Source: Allorhizobium pseudoryzae
Lineage (GTDB): Bacteria > Pseudomonadota > Alphaproteobacteria > Rhizobiales > Rhizobiaceae
DNA length: 64,000 nt
Assembly: GCF_011046245.1 (NCBI RefSeq)
Contig: NZ_CP049244.1
Span: 682,001-746,000, forward strand
Reading direction: 5' to 3'
Below, one piece after another: positions 45,385 through 53,181 of this stretch. The stretch's first letter is position 1; every line of letters starts with the position of its first letter. Made by a program: the position numbers and the translations under genes. A model generated the notes under the pieces. The model was not told the DNA's origin. It was given only the letters and a program-made list of their open reading frames with translations, and ran no database searches.

Positions 45385-45509
45385 CCCCTCCCCAACCCCT
45401 CCCCACAAGGGGGAGGGGCTCACCTGCCTCACCCTCGCGGCATCACACTGAGCGATGCCACAAGAGGTCTCCCCCCTTGTGGGGGAGATGGCCGGCAGGC
45501 CAGAGGGGG
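45385..45509. repeat. RIME-like intergenic mosaic repeat between rhaS and rhaT
   Basis: About 125 bp bounded by CCCCTC / GAGGGG. It contains two related palindromes: 45396-45418 (9-bp arms CCCCTCCCC around ACAAG) and 45468-45488 (8-bp arms TCTCCCCC around CTTGT), whose loops are reverse complements. Two palindromes in about 130 bp is the described design of Rhizobium RIME elements. It may act as a 3' stabiliser of rhaS mRNA. Confidence 0.6.
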
Positions 45510-45527
45510 AATTTCACAACGTACGGA

Positions 45528-46532
45528 TCAGAAGATCTTCGAGAACTGGTCGATGTTCGACGCGTTGTAGACGAAGGGATCGGCCATCGCGGCTTCGCCA
45601 TTCTCGCCGATCTTGATCGAGCCCATGCGGCCGGCCTTCACCTCGGTGCCGGGCTTGCCCGTCGCATCACCCTTGACGAGGTGATAGGCGATCTGCGTGG
45701 CCGAATAGCCGAGGTCGATCGGGTTCCATATGGCGAATTCCTTCGTCGCGCCCGACTTGATCGCGCCCGCCATTTCAGACGGAAGGCCGAGGCCCGTGAC
45801 ATACACCTGACCGATCTTGCCGGCATCCTTCACCGCCTGGGATGCAGCCAGAACGCCAACCGTTGTCGGGGCCACGATGACCTTCACATTCGGCTGCGAT
45901 TTCAGAAGGCCCTGCGCTTCGCGGTAGCTTTTGTCGGCCAGATCGTCACCATAGACGGTCGTGGCGAGGTTGAGGCCGGGGAAATCCTTCAGCTGCTTCT
46001 TCATTTCCGCGATCCAGGTGTTCTGGTTCGTGGAGGTGGTGGTGGCAGACAGGATCGCGAAGTCTCCCTTGCCGTCCGGCAGATGGTTCTTGGCGAGCGT
46101 CAGGCACATCTTGCCGATCAACTCATTGGAAGACGGGTTGAGGTGCATGATGCGGCCGGCGGGCGCCACGCCGGAATCCCAGGAAATTACCTTGATGCCG
46201 CGCTGCGCGGCCTTCTTCAGGGCCGGCACGACCGCATCCGGATCGTTGGCGGAGATGGCGATGGCGTCCACCCCTTGCGCGATCAGCGAATTGATCACCT
46301 CGATCTGGCCTTCCGCCGTGGTGGTGGTCGGGCCGGTATAGATGATCTGCACGCCGCCAAGGTCCTTGGCCGCCTCTTCGGCGCCCTTGTTGGCGGCTTC
46401 GAAGAAGCCGTTGCCGAGCGATTTCACCACCAGCGCGATCTTCATATCCGCGGCGGATGCCAGGCCGGCCATCGAGACCGATGCGGCCAGCGCCAGCGCT
46501 GCTGCACCCAAATGACGTCTTGTCAGTTTCAT
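45528..46532 (-). CDS. rhaS: Rhamnose ABC transporter substrate-binding protein RhaS
   Basis: A 334-residue periplasmic rhamnose-binding protein (Peripla_BP_4). Signal peptide MKLTRRHLGAAALALAASVS...ASA with a twin-arginine-like TRRHLG, cleaved before ADMKIAL. The lobes show KSLGNGFFEAANKGAEEAAK and AQGVDAIAISANDPDAVVPA. A GGGAGGAGTG ribosome site precedes the ATG at 46532. It is second in the rhaRSTPQUK operon, 55 bp after rhaR. Confidence 0.94.
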   Translation of the reverse strand: MKLTRRHLGAAALALAASVSMAGLASAADMKIALVVKSLGNGFFEAANKGAEEAAKDLGGVQIIYTGPTTTTAEGQIEVINSLIAQGVDAIAISANDPDAVVPALKKAAQRGIKVISWDSGVAPAGRIMHLNPSSNELIGKMCLTLAKNHLPDGKGDFAILSATTTSTNQNTWIAEMKKQLKDFPGLNLATTVYGDDLADKSYREAQGLLKSQPNVKVIVAPTTVGVLAASQAVKDAGKIGQVYVTGLGLPSEMAGAIKSGATKEFAIWNPIDLGYSATQIAYHLVKGDATGKPGTEVKAGRMGSIKIGENGEAAMADPFVYNASNIDQFSKIF

Positions 46533-46587
46533 GTTTCACTCCTCCCAAAGTAAAAGACTGTTTTCTCCTTCCCCGGCCGCGTCTCTT

Positions 46588-47400
46588 TCACGCGACGGAG
46601 GAAGCCTCCTCCTTGACCGGTGCCGCCATCGGCTTCACCGTCAGAACCTTCACGCCCGCCCCCTCCAGCATGGCGACCGCCTCCTCCGAGACGCCATCAT
46701 CGGTGATGATGGTCGAGACATTGTCGAGCGGGCAGAGGATCATGCTTGAGCGGCGATTGAACTTGCTCGAATCGACCATCACGATCAGTTCGTCCGCCTG
46801 GCGCATGAGGCGCTGCTCGCTCTGGATGACCAGCGCATCCGGCTCCATCACGCCATGGGACGAAATGCCCTGCGCGCCGATGAACATGCGCCGCGCATAG
46901 AAATTGCGGATCGCATCATTTTCGAAGGGCGACAGGATCAGGCTCTGATCGCGATAGATCGCGCCACCCGGCACCGAGACCGTGCATTTCGACTGCTTCA
47001 CCAGATGCTCGGCAATGGCGAAGGAATTCGTCATCACCTGCAGCCGGCGCGCCGACATGAAATGCACCATCTGGAACGTCGTCGTGCCGCCATTGATGAT
47101 GACGGAATCGCCTTCCTCGCAGAGTTCCACCGCGGCGCGCGCAATTGCGCGCTTCTTGTCGATATTGACTGATTCCGACACCCGGAACGGGCGCGCCGCC
47201 AGATGGCCCTGCTGCGGTGGATGCACGGCTTCCGCCCCACCGCGCACGCGGCGCAGCTTTCCCTGCACATGAAGAGCGGCAATATCCCGCCGGATCGTCG
47301 CCTCGGATGCCTCGGTCAACTCGGCAATATCCTGCACCGTCACCACAGGCTTTTCCTGGATGGCGCTCAAGATGATGCGATGTCGCTCACGTTCGTGCAT
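46588..47400 (-). CDS. rhaR: DeoR family repressor of the rhamnose locus, RhaR
   Basis: A 270-residue regulator. The N-terminal DeoR helix-turn-helix (about 5-57) has VVTVQDIAELTEASEATIRR; the C-terminal sugar-phosphate sensor (about 75-255) has IINGGTTTFQMV, the phosphate-binding loop, and a conserved VDSSKF. The start ATG at 47400 lies behind AGGAGGACCCC; the 17 upstream in-frame residues are rejected. It is divergent from rhaD. Two 19-bp sites between them (47442 and 47496) are the likely operators. Repression relieved by a rhamnose phosphate intermediate is the expected mode. Confidence 0.93.
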   Translation of the reverse strand: MHERERHRIILSAIQEKPVVTVQDIAELTEASEATIRRDIAALHVQGKLRRVRGGAEAVHPPQQGHLAARPFRVSESVNIDKKRAIARAAVELCEEGDSVIINGGTTTFQMVHFMSARRLQVMTNSFAIAEHLVKQSKCTVSVPGGAIYRDQSLILSPFENDAIRNFYARRMFIGAQGISSHGVMEPDALVIQSEQRLMRQADELIVMVDSSKFNRRSSMILCPLDNVSTIITDDGVSEEAVAMLEGAGVKVLTVKPMAAPVKEEASSVA

Positions 47401-47441
47401 GGGGTCCTCCTGACGTTGATTTATTCTTAAGGTTTTGATCC

Positions 47442-47460
47442 TGTCAATCAAAAACGATCA
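47442..47460 (-). promoter_or_regulatory. RhaR operator copy 1 with rhaRSTPQUK -35
   Basis: On the minus strand TGATCGTTTTTGATTGACA, matching copy 2 at 18 of 19 positions in opposite orientation. Its last six bases are a perfect TTGACA -35 hexamer; AATAAA follows after 16 bases (47420-47425) as a candidate -10 for rhaR. Confidence 0.65.
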
Positions 47461-47495
47461 GAAAAGATTATACTGCAGCGCACAATGGACGTTAT

Positions 47496-47514
47496 TGATC
47501 GTTTATGATTGACA
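47496..47514 (+). promoter_or_regulatory. RhaR operator copy 2 with rhaDI -35
   Basis: Plus-strand TGATCGTTTATGATTGACA, ending in TTGACA (47509-47514), the candidate -35 of rhaDI; the -10 is not clear. Copy 1 faces the other way 54 bp off centre to centre, so one repressor can cover both promoters. Confidence 0.65.
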
Positions 47515-47602
47515 AGCGGCATCGGCATGCGCGATATCCTGCTTCCAGAGGAAATGCTTCACGCTGAACGTGAAGCGCACATATACCTGGGAGGACTGTT
47601 CC

Positions 47603-49699
47603 ATGTCGGGTCAACCCCGCCTTCTCAAAAACCGTTGGGATGACGCCTATGCCGAAAAGCTCGATGAGCCCGGCAAGCTGCTTTATCGCTCCAATTTGCT
47701 GGGCGCCGACAAGCGCATTACCAATTACGGCGGCGGCAACACCTCTGCGAAGGTTATGGAAACCGACCCCCTGACCGGCCAGAAGGTTCAGGTGCTCTGG
47801 GTCAAGGGCTCCGGCGGCGATGTCGGGACCATCAAGCTGGATGGTTTCGCCACGCTTTACCAGGACAAGCTGGAAGCTCTGAAAGGCATCTATCAGGGTG
47901 TCCACGATGAAGACCGCATGGTCGGTTTCCTGCCGCATTGTACATTCAACCTCAACCCCCGCGCCGCCTCCATCGATACGCCGCTGCATGGTTTCGTGCC
48001 CTTCACGCATGTCGATCACATGCACCCGGACGCGATCATTGCGATTGCCGCCTCGAAGAATTCGAAGGAACTCACGCAACAGATCTTCGGCTCCGAAATC
48101 GGCTGGCTGCCCTGGCGCCGCCCAGGCTTTCAGCTCGGTCTCGATCTCGAAGCCTTCGTCAAGGCCAACCCGACGGCCAAGGGCGTGGTGCTGGAAAGCC
48201 ACGGCCTGTTCACCTGGGCCAATGACGCCAAGGACTGCTACGAACTGACGCTTGCCATCATCAACAAGGCGATCGAGTGGTTCGCCAAGGAGACAGAAGG
48301 CAAGACAGTTTTCGGCGGTGCAGCGACTGAGAGCCTGCCTTCCGACCAGCGTCGGGCCATTGCAGCCAAACTGATGCCGGAAATCCGTGGCCGTATCGGC
48401 AAGGCAGAGCGCAAGCTGGGTGATTTCGACGATCAGGATGCCGTGCTCGACTTCGTCAATTCGAAGAACCTGAAGCCGCTCGGCGCGCTCGGCACCTCCT
48501 GCCCGGACCATTTCCTGCGCACCAAGATCCGTCCACTGATCCTCGATTTCGATCCGGCCAAGCCGGACGTGGATGCGGCGATCGCGGGGCTCGACAAGGC
48601 GCTCGAAGACTATCGCACGGACTACACCCGCTACTACGAGACCTGTAAACACGACAATTCACCGAAAATGCGCGATCCGAACCCGGTCATCTTCCTGGTG
48701 CCGGGTGTCGGCATGTTTTCCTTTGCCAAGGACAAGGCCACGGCCCGCATCGCAGGCGAATTCTACGTCAACGCCATCAACGTGATGCGCGGCGCCTCGA
48801 CGGTTTCCGAGTATCAAGGCCTTCCCGAACAGGAAGCCTTCGATATCGAATACTGGCTGCTGGAAGAGGCAAAGCTGCAGCGCATGCCGAAGCCGAAGAG
48901 CCTCGCCGGCCGCGTCGCCTTCGTCACCGGCGGCGCCGGCGGCATTGGTCGGGCGACAGCCGAACGGTTGATGGCGGAAGGTGCCTGCGTGGTGCTGGCG
49001 GATATCGATGCGGACGCGCTGGACGCGGTGAAGAGCGATTTCGTCAAGCGTTACACCAGCGATGCTGTCCGCGCCGTGCCACTGGATGTGACGAAGGAAG
49101 ATGCGGTGAACTCCGCCTTTGCAGAGGCTTGCGTGGAATTCGGCGGCGTGGACATTCTCGTGTCGAACGCCGGCATCGCCTCTTCCGCACCGGTGGAAGA
49201 GACAACGCTTGCCATGTGGGACAAGAACATCAGCATTCTCGCCACCGGCTATTTCCTCGTGTCACGCGAAGCCTTCCGGCTGTTCCGCCGCCAGAACCTT
49301 GGCGGCAACGTGGTCTTCGTGGCATCCAAGAACGGACTTGCTTCGTCTCCCAATGCCTCCGCCTACTGCACCGCGAAGGCTGCCGAAATCCATCTCGCCC
49401 GCTGCCTGGCGCTGGAAGGTGCAGACGCCGGTATCCGCGTCAACACGGTGAACCCGGATGCGGTGCTGCGCGGTTCGAAAATCTGGAATGGCGAGTGGCG
49501 CGAACAACGGGCCGCTTCTTCGAAGATCGAAGTGACCGATCTGGAAGAGCATTATCGCAAGCGTTCGATGCTGAAGCTGAACGTCTTCCCAGAAGATATC
49601 GCCGAAGCCATCTACTTCCTCGCCTCGGATCTTTCGGCAAAGTCGACGGGCAATATCATTAACGTGGATGCCGGCAACGCTCAGAGTTTTACGCGGTAA
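47603..49699 (+). CDS. rhaD: Bifunctional rhamnulose-1-phosphate aldolase / lactaldehyde dehydrogenase RhaD
   Basis: A 698-residue two-domain enzyme. The N-terminal class II aldolase (about 1-430) cleaves L-rhamnulose-1-phosphate to dihydroxyacetone phosphate and L-lactaldehyde; metal ligands are in FTHVDHMHPD (His136, His139, His141) and NYGGGNTSAK binds phosphate. The C-terminal SDR (about 433-698; FVTGGAGGIGRATAE, VSNAGIA, Tyr588/Lys592 in YCTAK) is thought to oxidise lactaldehyde. Start ATG 47603 behind GGGAGGACTGTTCC. This fusion is the norm in rhizobia and some Bacillus. It is followed by a mosaic repeat and rhaI. Confidence 0.94.
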   Translation: MSGQPRLLKNRWDDAYAEKLDEPGKLLYRSNLLGADKRITNYGGGNTSAKVMETDPLTGQKVQVLWVKGSGGDVGTIKLDGFATLYQDKLEALKGIYQGVHDEDRMVGFLPHCTFNLNPRAASIDTPLHGFVPFTHVDHMHPDAIIAIAASKNSKELTQQIFGSEIGWLPWRRPGFQLGLDLEAFVKANPTAKGVVLESHGLFTWANDAKDCYELTLAIINKAIEWFAKETEGKTVFGGAATESLPSDQRRAIAAKLMPEIRGRIGKAERKLGDFDDQDAVLDFVNSKNLKPLGALGTSCPDHFLRTKIRPLILDFDPAKPDVDAAIAGLDKALEDYRTDYTRYYETCKHDNSPKMRDPNPVIFLVPGVGMFSFAKDKATARIAGEFYVNAINVMRGASTVSEYQGLPEQEAFDIEYWLLEEAKLQRMPKPKSLAGRVAFVTGGAGGIGRATAERLMAEGACVVLADIDADALDAVKSDFVKRYTSDAVRAVPLDVTKEDAVNSAFAEACVEFGGVDILVSNAGIASSAPVEETTLAMWDKNISILATGYFLVSREAFRLFRRQNLGGNVVFVASKNGLASSPNASAYCTAKAAEIHLARCLALEGADAGIRVNTVNPDAVLRGSKIWNGEWREQRAASSKIEVTDLEEHYRKRSMLKLNVFPEDIAEAIYFLASDLSAKSTGNIINVDAGNAQSFTR

Positions 49700-49719
49700 A
49701 ACCGTTGCTGGGGCAGCTT

Positions 49720-49854
49720 GCCCCTCACCCTAGCCCTCTCCCCGCGCGCGGGGAGAGGGGACGACTCACGCAACGCTGGAATGCGCCGGAAGCGGTGCGG
49801 CATATCCCTTCTCCCCGTAAGCGGGGAGAAGGTGGCGGCAGCCGGATGAGGGGC
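49720..49854. repeat. RIME-like intergenic mosaic repeat between rhaD and rhaI
   Basis: About 135 bp bounded by 8-bp inverted ends GCCCCTCA / TGAGGGGC (49720-49727 and 49847-49854). Inside are a perfect 26-bp palindrome at 49734-49759 and an 11-bp-arm hairpin with a 4-nt loop at 49807-49832 (arm CCTTCTCCCCG). Layout and composition match the other element at 45385 and the two-palindrome RIME design. Confidence 0.65.
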
Positions 49855-49874
49855 TGCATCCTCGGGAGGAACCA

Positions 49875-51167
49875 ATGACAGACTTGAAGATCGCAAGCGA
49901 TGTAATCGCCGCCGAGAATGAGAAGCGCGCAGCCGCCCAGCGGGCAGACTATGCAGCGCTCGGCGAAAAGCTCGCCCGCAGCCACATCAATATCGATGCC
50001 ATTGCGCAGAAGGTGGCGGAGTTCTTCGTCGCCGTGCCCTCCTGGGGTGTCGGCACCGGCGGAACCCGCTTTGCCCGCTTTCCAGGGCTTGGCGAACCCC
50101 GCCACATCTTCGACAAGCTGGAGGATTGCAGCGTCATCCACCAGTTGACGCGGGCCACCCCCACCGTTTCGCTGCATATTCCGTGGGACAAGGCGGACCC
50201 GAAGGAGTTGAAGGCAAAGGGTGATTCGCTCGGCTTACGCTTCGATGCGATGAACTCCAACACCTTTTCGGACACGACCGATCAGGCACATTCCTACAAA
50301 TACGGATCGCTCTCCCATGTGGACGCTGCCACCCGTGCCCAGGCCGTGGAGCACAATCTCGAATGCATCGAGATCGGCAAAGCAATCGGCTCCAAGGCGC
50401 TGACGGTCTGGATCGGCGACGGCTCCAACTTCCCCGGCCAGTCGAATTTCACCCGGCAGTTCGAGCGGTATCTTGAGTCCATGCGCGCCATCTACACTGC
50501 GTTGCCGGATGACTGGCGGCTGTTCTCCGAGCACAAGATGTATGAGCCGGCCTTCTATTCGACGGTCGTGCAGGACTGGGGCACGAACTATCTGATCGCA
50601 CAGACGCTCGGCGACAAGGCCTTCTGCCTCGTCGATCTCGGCCACCATGCGCCGAACACGAACATCGAGATGATCGTCGCCCGGCTCATCCAGTTCGGCA
50701 AGCTCGGCGGCTTCCACTTCAACGATTCGAAATACGGCGATGACGACCTGGATGCCGGCTCGGTCGAACCCTACCGGCTGTTCCTTGTCTTCAACGAGTT
50801 GGTGGATGCCGAGCATCGCGGCGTAAAAGGCTTCCATCCGGCCCACATGATCGACCAGAGCCACAATGTGACGGACCCGATCGAGAGCCTGATGTCGTCC
50901 GCCAACGAAATCCGCCGCGCCTATGCCCAGGCGCTTCTGGTAGACCGCGCGGCCCTGGAAGGCTTCCAGAACGACAATGACGCGCTGATGGCGACCGAGA
51001 CGCTGAAGCGCGCCTATCGCACCGATGTGGAGACCATTCTGGCGGAAGCCCGCCTGAAGGCTGGCGGCGCGATCGATCCCGTCGCGACCTACCGCGCCAG
51101 CGGCTACCGGGCGCAGGTGGCAGCCGAGCGTCCGGCCGTCAAGGGCGGCTCCGGCGGCATCGTGTAG
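49875..51167 (+). CDS. rhaI: L-rhamnose isomerase RhaI
   Basis: A 430-residue isomerase of the Pseudomonas stutzeri/rhizobial type converting L-rhamnose to L-rhamnulose. TIM-barrel metal-binding segments are LFSEHKMYEPAFY, LVDLGHHAPNTN and GFHFNDSKYGDDDLDAG with the Glu/Asp/His/Asp ligands. The ATG at 49875 lies behind CTCGGGAGGAACCA, which is placed directly after the mosaic repeat. Cotranscribed with rhaD; followed by a strong hairpin. Confidence 0.94.
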   Translation: MTDLKIASDVIAAENEKRAAAQRADYAALGEKLARSHINIDAIAQKVAEFFVAVPSWGVGTGGTRFARFPGLGEPRHIFDKLEDCSVIHQLTRATPTVSLHIPWDKADPKELKAKGDSLGLRFDAMNSNTFSDTTDQAHSYKYGSLSHVDAATRAQAVEHNLECIEIGKAIGSKALTVWIGDGSNFPGQSNFTRQFERYLESMRAIYTALPDDWRLFSEHKMYEPAFYSTVVQDWGTNYLIAQTLGDKAFCLVDLGHHAPNTNIEMIVARLIQFGKLGGFHFNDSKYGDDDLDAGSVEPYRLFLVFNELVDAEHRGVKGFHPAHMIDQSHNVTDPIESLMSSANEIRRAYAQALLVDRAALEGFQNDNDALMATETLKRAYRTDVETILAEARLKAGGAIDPVATYRASGYRAQVAAERPAVKGGSGGIV

Positions 51168-51172
51168 GTGTC

Positions 51173-51207
51173 ATGCCTCCGGCCATGAGAAACATGGCCG
51201 GAGGCAT
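51173..51207. terminator. Bidirectional hairpin between rhaI and the Pmp3 gene
   Basis: Perfect 15-bp arms (ATGCCTCCGGCCATG and its complement) with a 5-nt AGAAA loop, five bases after the rhaI stop and nine before the end of the converging gene. It lacks U-tracts but the stem is very stable. Confidence 0.7.
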
Positions 51208-51215
51208 CGCGCGCA

Positions 51216-51374
51216 CTACTTCTTCACGATCACCCAGATCGCGTGGATGATGCCGGGGATATAGCCAAACAGCGTTAGCAGGATGTTCAGCCAGAAATGC
51301 AGGCCGATGCCGACCTGGAGAAACACACCGACCGGCGGCAGCAGAATGGCAAACAGAATGCGGATAACGTCCAC
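51216..51374 (-). CDS. Pmp3/YqaE family small membrane protein
   Basis: A 52-residue hydrophobic protein with two membrane segments (VDVIRILFAILLPPVGVFLQ and LNILLTLFGYIPGIIHAIWV), the whole of the Pmp3/YqaE family length. The start is GTG 51374 behind AGAGAGGTTTGTC; a longer frame upstream carries no family sequence. Family members are linked to salt, cold and membrane-potential stress. It converges with rhaI. Confidence 0.85.
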   Translation of the reverse strand: MDVIRILFAILLPPVGVFLQVGIGLHFWLNILLTLFGYIPGIIHAIWVIVKK

Positions 51375-51498
51375 GACAAACCTCTCTTGAGTGACCAATG
51401 TCGCCGCAACAACGCTGGCGAACCCGACTTGGTTCAACGGAGAGGCCAAGTGGAGAGGCAATTGTGGCAAAACAAGCCACTGGCGCGGCCGATCCCGC

Positions 51499-52119
51499 TC
51501 AGTTTTCGGATTGTAGAAGGCTTTCCCCGCGCTCTTCGATGCGCTCCATCACGCGCTCCGGCTGCACATCGCGCTTCAGCTCCTCAATTTCATCGTCCAC
51601 CTGCGTGCGTACATCGAGTTTGTGCGCGAGTTCCGAGACCAGTGCAATGAGGCGCGTGGTCTCGTGTTCGTGCAAGAGCGAGATCTGCAGGTTGAGGTCC
51701 GCCCGTTTATCATCCGCCGCCGCCATCCGATTCTGGCTAATGAGGACGAAGGTGGAGAGGAAGATCGCTTCGACCGAGGCAATCATCGCCAGCACCACGA
51801 GCGATGGGTCGAAGGGCCGCAGGATCGGCAAAATCCCCGTATTGACGGCAATCCAGGCCCCGAAGAAGACGAGATGCAGGTAGACGAAGACCATGCTGCC
51901 GGCAAAGCGGGTGATGGCATCCGCTACGCGCTCTTGCAGGCCGGATTTTGCCAGGTCGTGCTTGGTGCGATCGACCAGCGCATCGATATTGCGGTCAAGC
52001 GTGCGGGTCATCGCGTCACCGCCCGCGGTCTGCGGGCGGTGTGAAAGGTCGGGGTGAACGCGGGGGGATTTCGGTGTGGTCAAGGGTTGGACTCTGTTCT
52101 TCTGCATCCAAACCGCCAC
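51499..52119 (-). CDS. DUF1003 membrane protein
   Basis: Up to 206 residues, two membrane segments (MVFVYLHLVFFGAWIAVNTG and LVVLAMIASVEAIFLSTFVL) followed by QNRMAAADDKRADLNLQISL and a charged coiled tail, the DUF1003 pattern. The start is uncertain: GTG 52119 has GGAGGG close ahead, while ATG 52011 (MTRTLDRNIDALVDRT) gives the conserved core only and has a weak site. Function unknown; a cytoplasmic-membrane protein of stress or Mg-transport-like contexts. It lies 124 bp before the Pmp3 gene on the same strand. Confidence 0.8.
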   Translation of the reverse strand: MAVWMQKNRVQPLTTPKSPRVHPDLSHRPQTAGGDAMTRTLDRNIDALVDRTKHDLAKSGLQERVADAITRFAGSMVFVYLHLVFFGAWIAVNTGILPILRPFDPSLVVLAMIASVEAIFLSTFVLISQNRMAAADDKRADLNLQISLLHEHETTRLIALVSELAHKLDVRTQVDDEIEELKRDVQPERVMERIEERGESLLQSEN

Positions 52120-52146
52120 CAGGCCCTCCGGTTCCGCAAGATCCGC

Positions 52147-53181
52147 TTATGTCCGATGCCGACCATAGATCCGGTCGAGAATGCTGGCGACATCGACCAG
52201 CCGGTCCGCCTCGGGGTCATACCCTGCGCCTTCCGACAGCCTGCGTGCCCAGTCCGCGGCGGCGCGCCCGCCCCAGTCGTCCGGCGGCCCCACAAGATGC
52301 TCACGGCTTGTGCCTTTCAGCCATTCGGCCTCGAAGTCGTAGAAGGAGCCGTTGACATTGGAGAGCCGTGCACCGCCTTCCGTTCCATAAAAGGCCGCGG
52401 AGATGACGGCCTCCTGGCCCGCCGGCAGGCGCCAGGAACAGGCAAGGCGTATGTTGGTGCCGTTTTCGAGATCGATGGTCGCAATCGCATAGTCCTCGAT
52501 GCGATCGCTGTCGCCGGAGATCGGACGACCGCCGCTCATCAGCCGGCTCGCCACGTTGGAGACCGCCGGAAACCCGAGCGACCAGAGCGCCGCATCGACC
52601 AGATGCACGCCGAGATCGATCACGCAGCCACCGCCGGACAGCGCCTTGTCGTAGAACCACGGCTTGTCCGGCCCATAGGCGTTATGAAAGACCAGATCAG
52701 CGGCAAACACGGTTCCGAGAGAGCCGGAGCGGATCAAGTCGCGGATCTGGCGCATGCCCTCGGTGAACCGGTAGGACAGATCGATCGATAGCAGGCGATC
52801 CACTTTACGCGCAGCGTCCACCACCGCCTGTACCTCCTGCTCGGTCCGCCCGAGCGGCTTCTGGCAGAAGACGGCGCGTCCGCTCGACAGGACCCGGATG
52901 GATTCCTCCGCATGCTGGGCGCTCGGCGTGGCAATCACCACCCCATCGAGGTCCTCGCGCAGCAGCGCGTCCAGGCCATCCACCGCCCGCGCGTCGGGAG
53001 AAAGCTCCAACGCGGCGGCCAGCATGTCCGGGTTCGGATCGGCAACCGCGACCGCCTGCGCCACGCCCGTTTCCAGCACCGCCTTCATGCGATGCCTGCC
53101 AATCCAGCCGACACCGAGAAACCCGAGGCGAACGGGGCGGGTGGACTGTGAAAGATCATCGGTTGTCAGCATCTGGTTCAT
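52147..53181 (-). CDS. Gfo/Idh/MocA family oxidoreductase
   Basis: A 344-residue sugar oxidoreductase. Rossmann loop FLGVGWIGRHRM (about 21-32). The usual EKP motif is CQKPLG, with Gln replacing Glu but the catalytic Lys kept. The C-domain has GGGCVIDLGVHLVDAALW with the Asp/His pair. The ATG overlaps the preceding zinc dehydrogenase gene stop by 4 nt. It is divergent from the glycan cluster, so it may make or modify a sugar donor for it (inference). Confidence 0.86.
   Translation of the reverse strand: MNQMLTTDDLSQSTRPVRLGFLGVGWIGRHRMKAVLETGVAQAVAVADPNPDMLAAALELSPDARAVDGLDALLREDLDGVVIATPSAQHAEESIRVLSSGRAVFCQKPLGRTEQEVQAVVDAARKVDRLLSIDLSYRFTEGMRQIRDLIRSGSLGTVFAADLVFHNAYGPDKPWFYDKALSGGGCVIDLGVHLVDAALWSLGFPAVSNVASRLMSGGRPISGDSDRIEDYAIATIDLENGTNIRLACSWRLPAGQEAVISAAFYGTEGGARLSNVNGSFYDFEAEWLKGTSREHLVGPPDDWGGRAAADWARRLSEGAGYDPEADRLVDVASILDRIYGRHRT

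Noticed and set aside
45385..45509. Repeat as an insertion sequence remnant
   Set aside because: No transposase fragment or target duplication; the two-palindrome layout fits a RIME-like element better.
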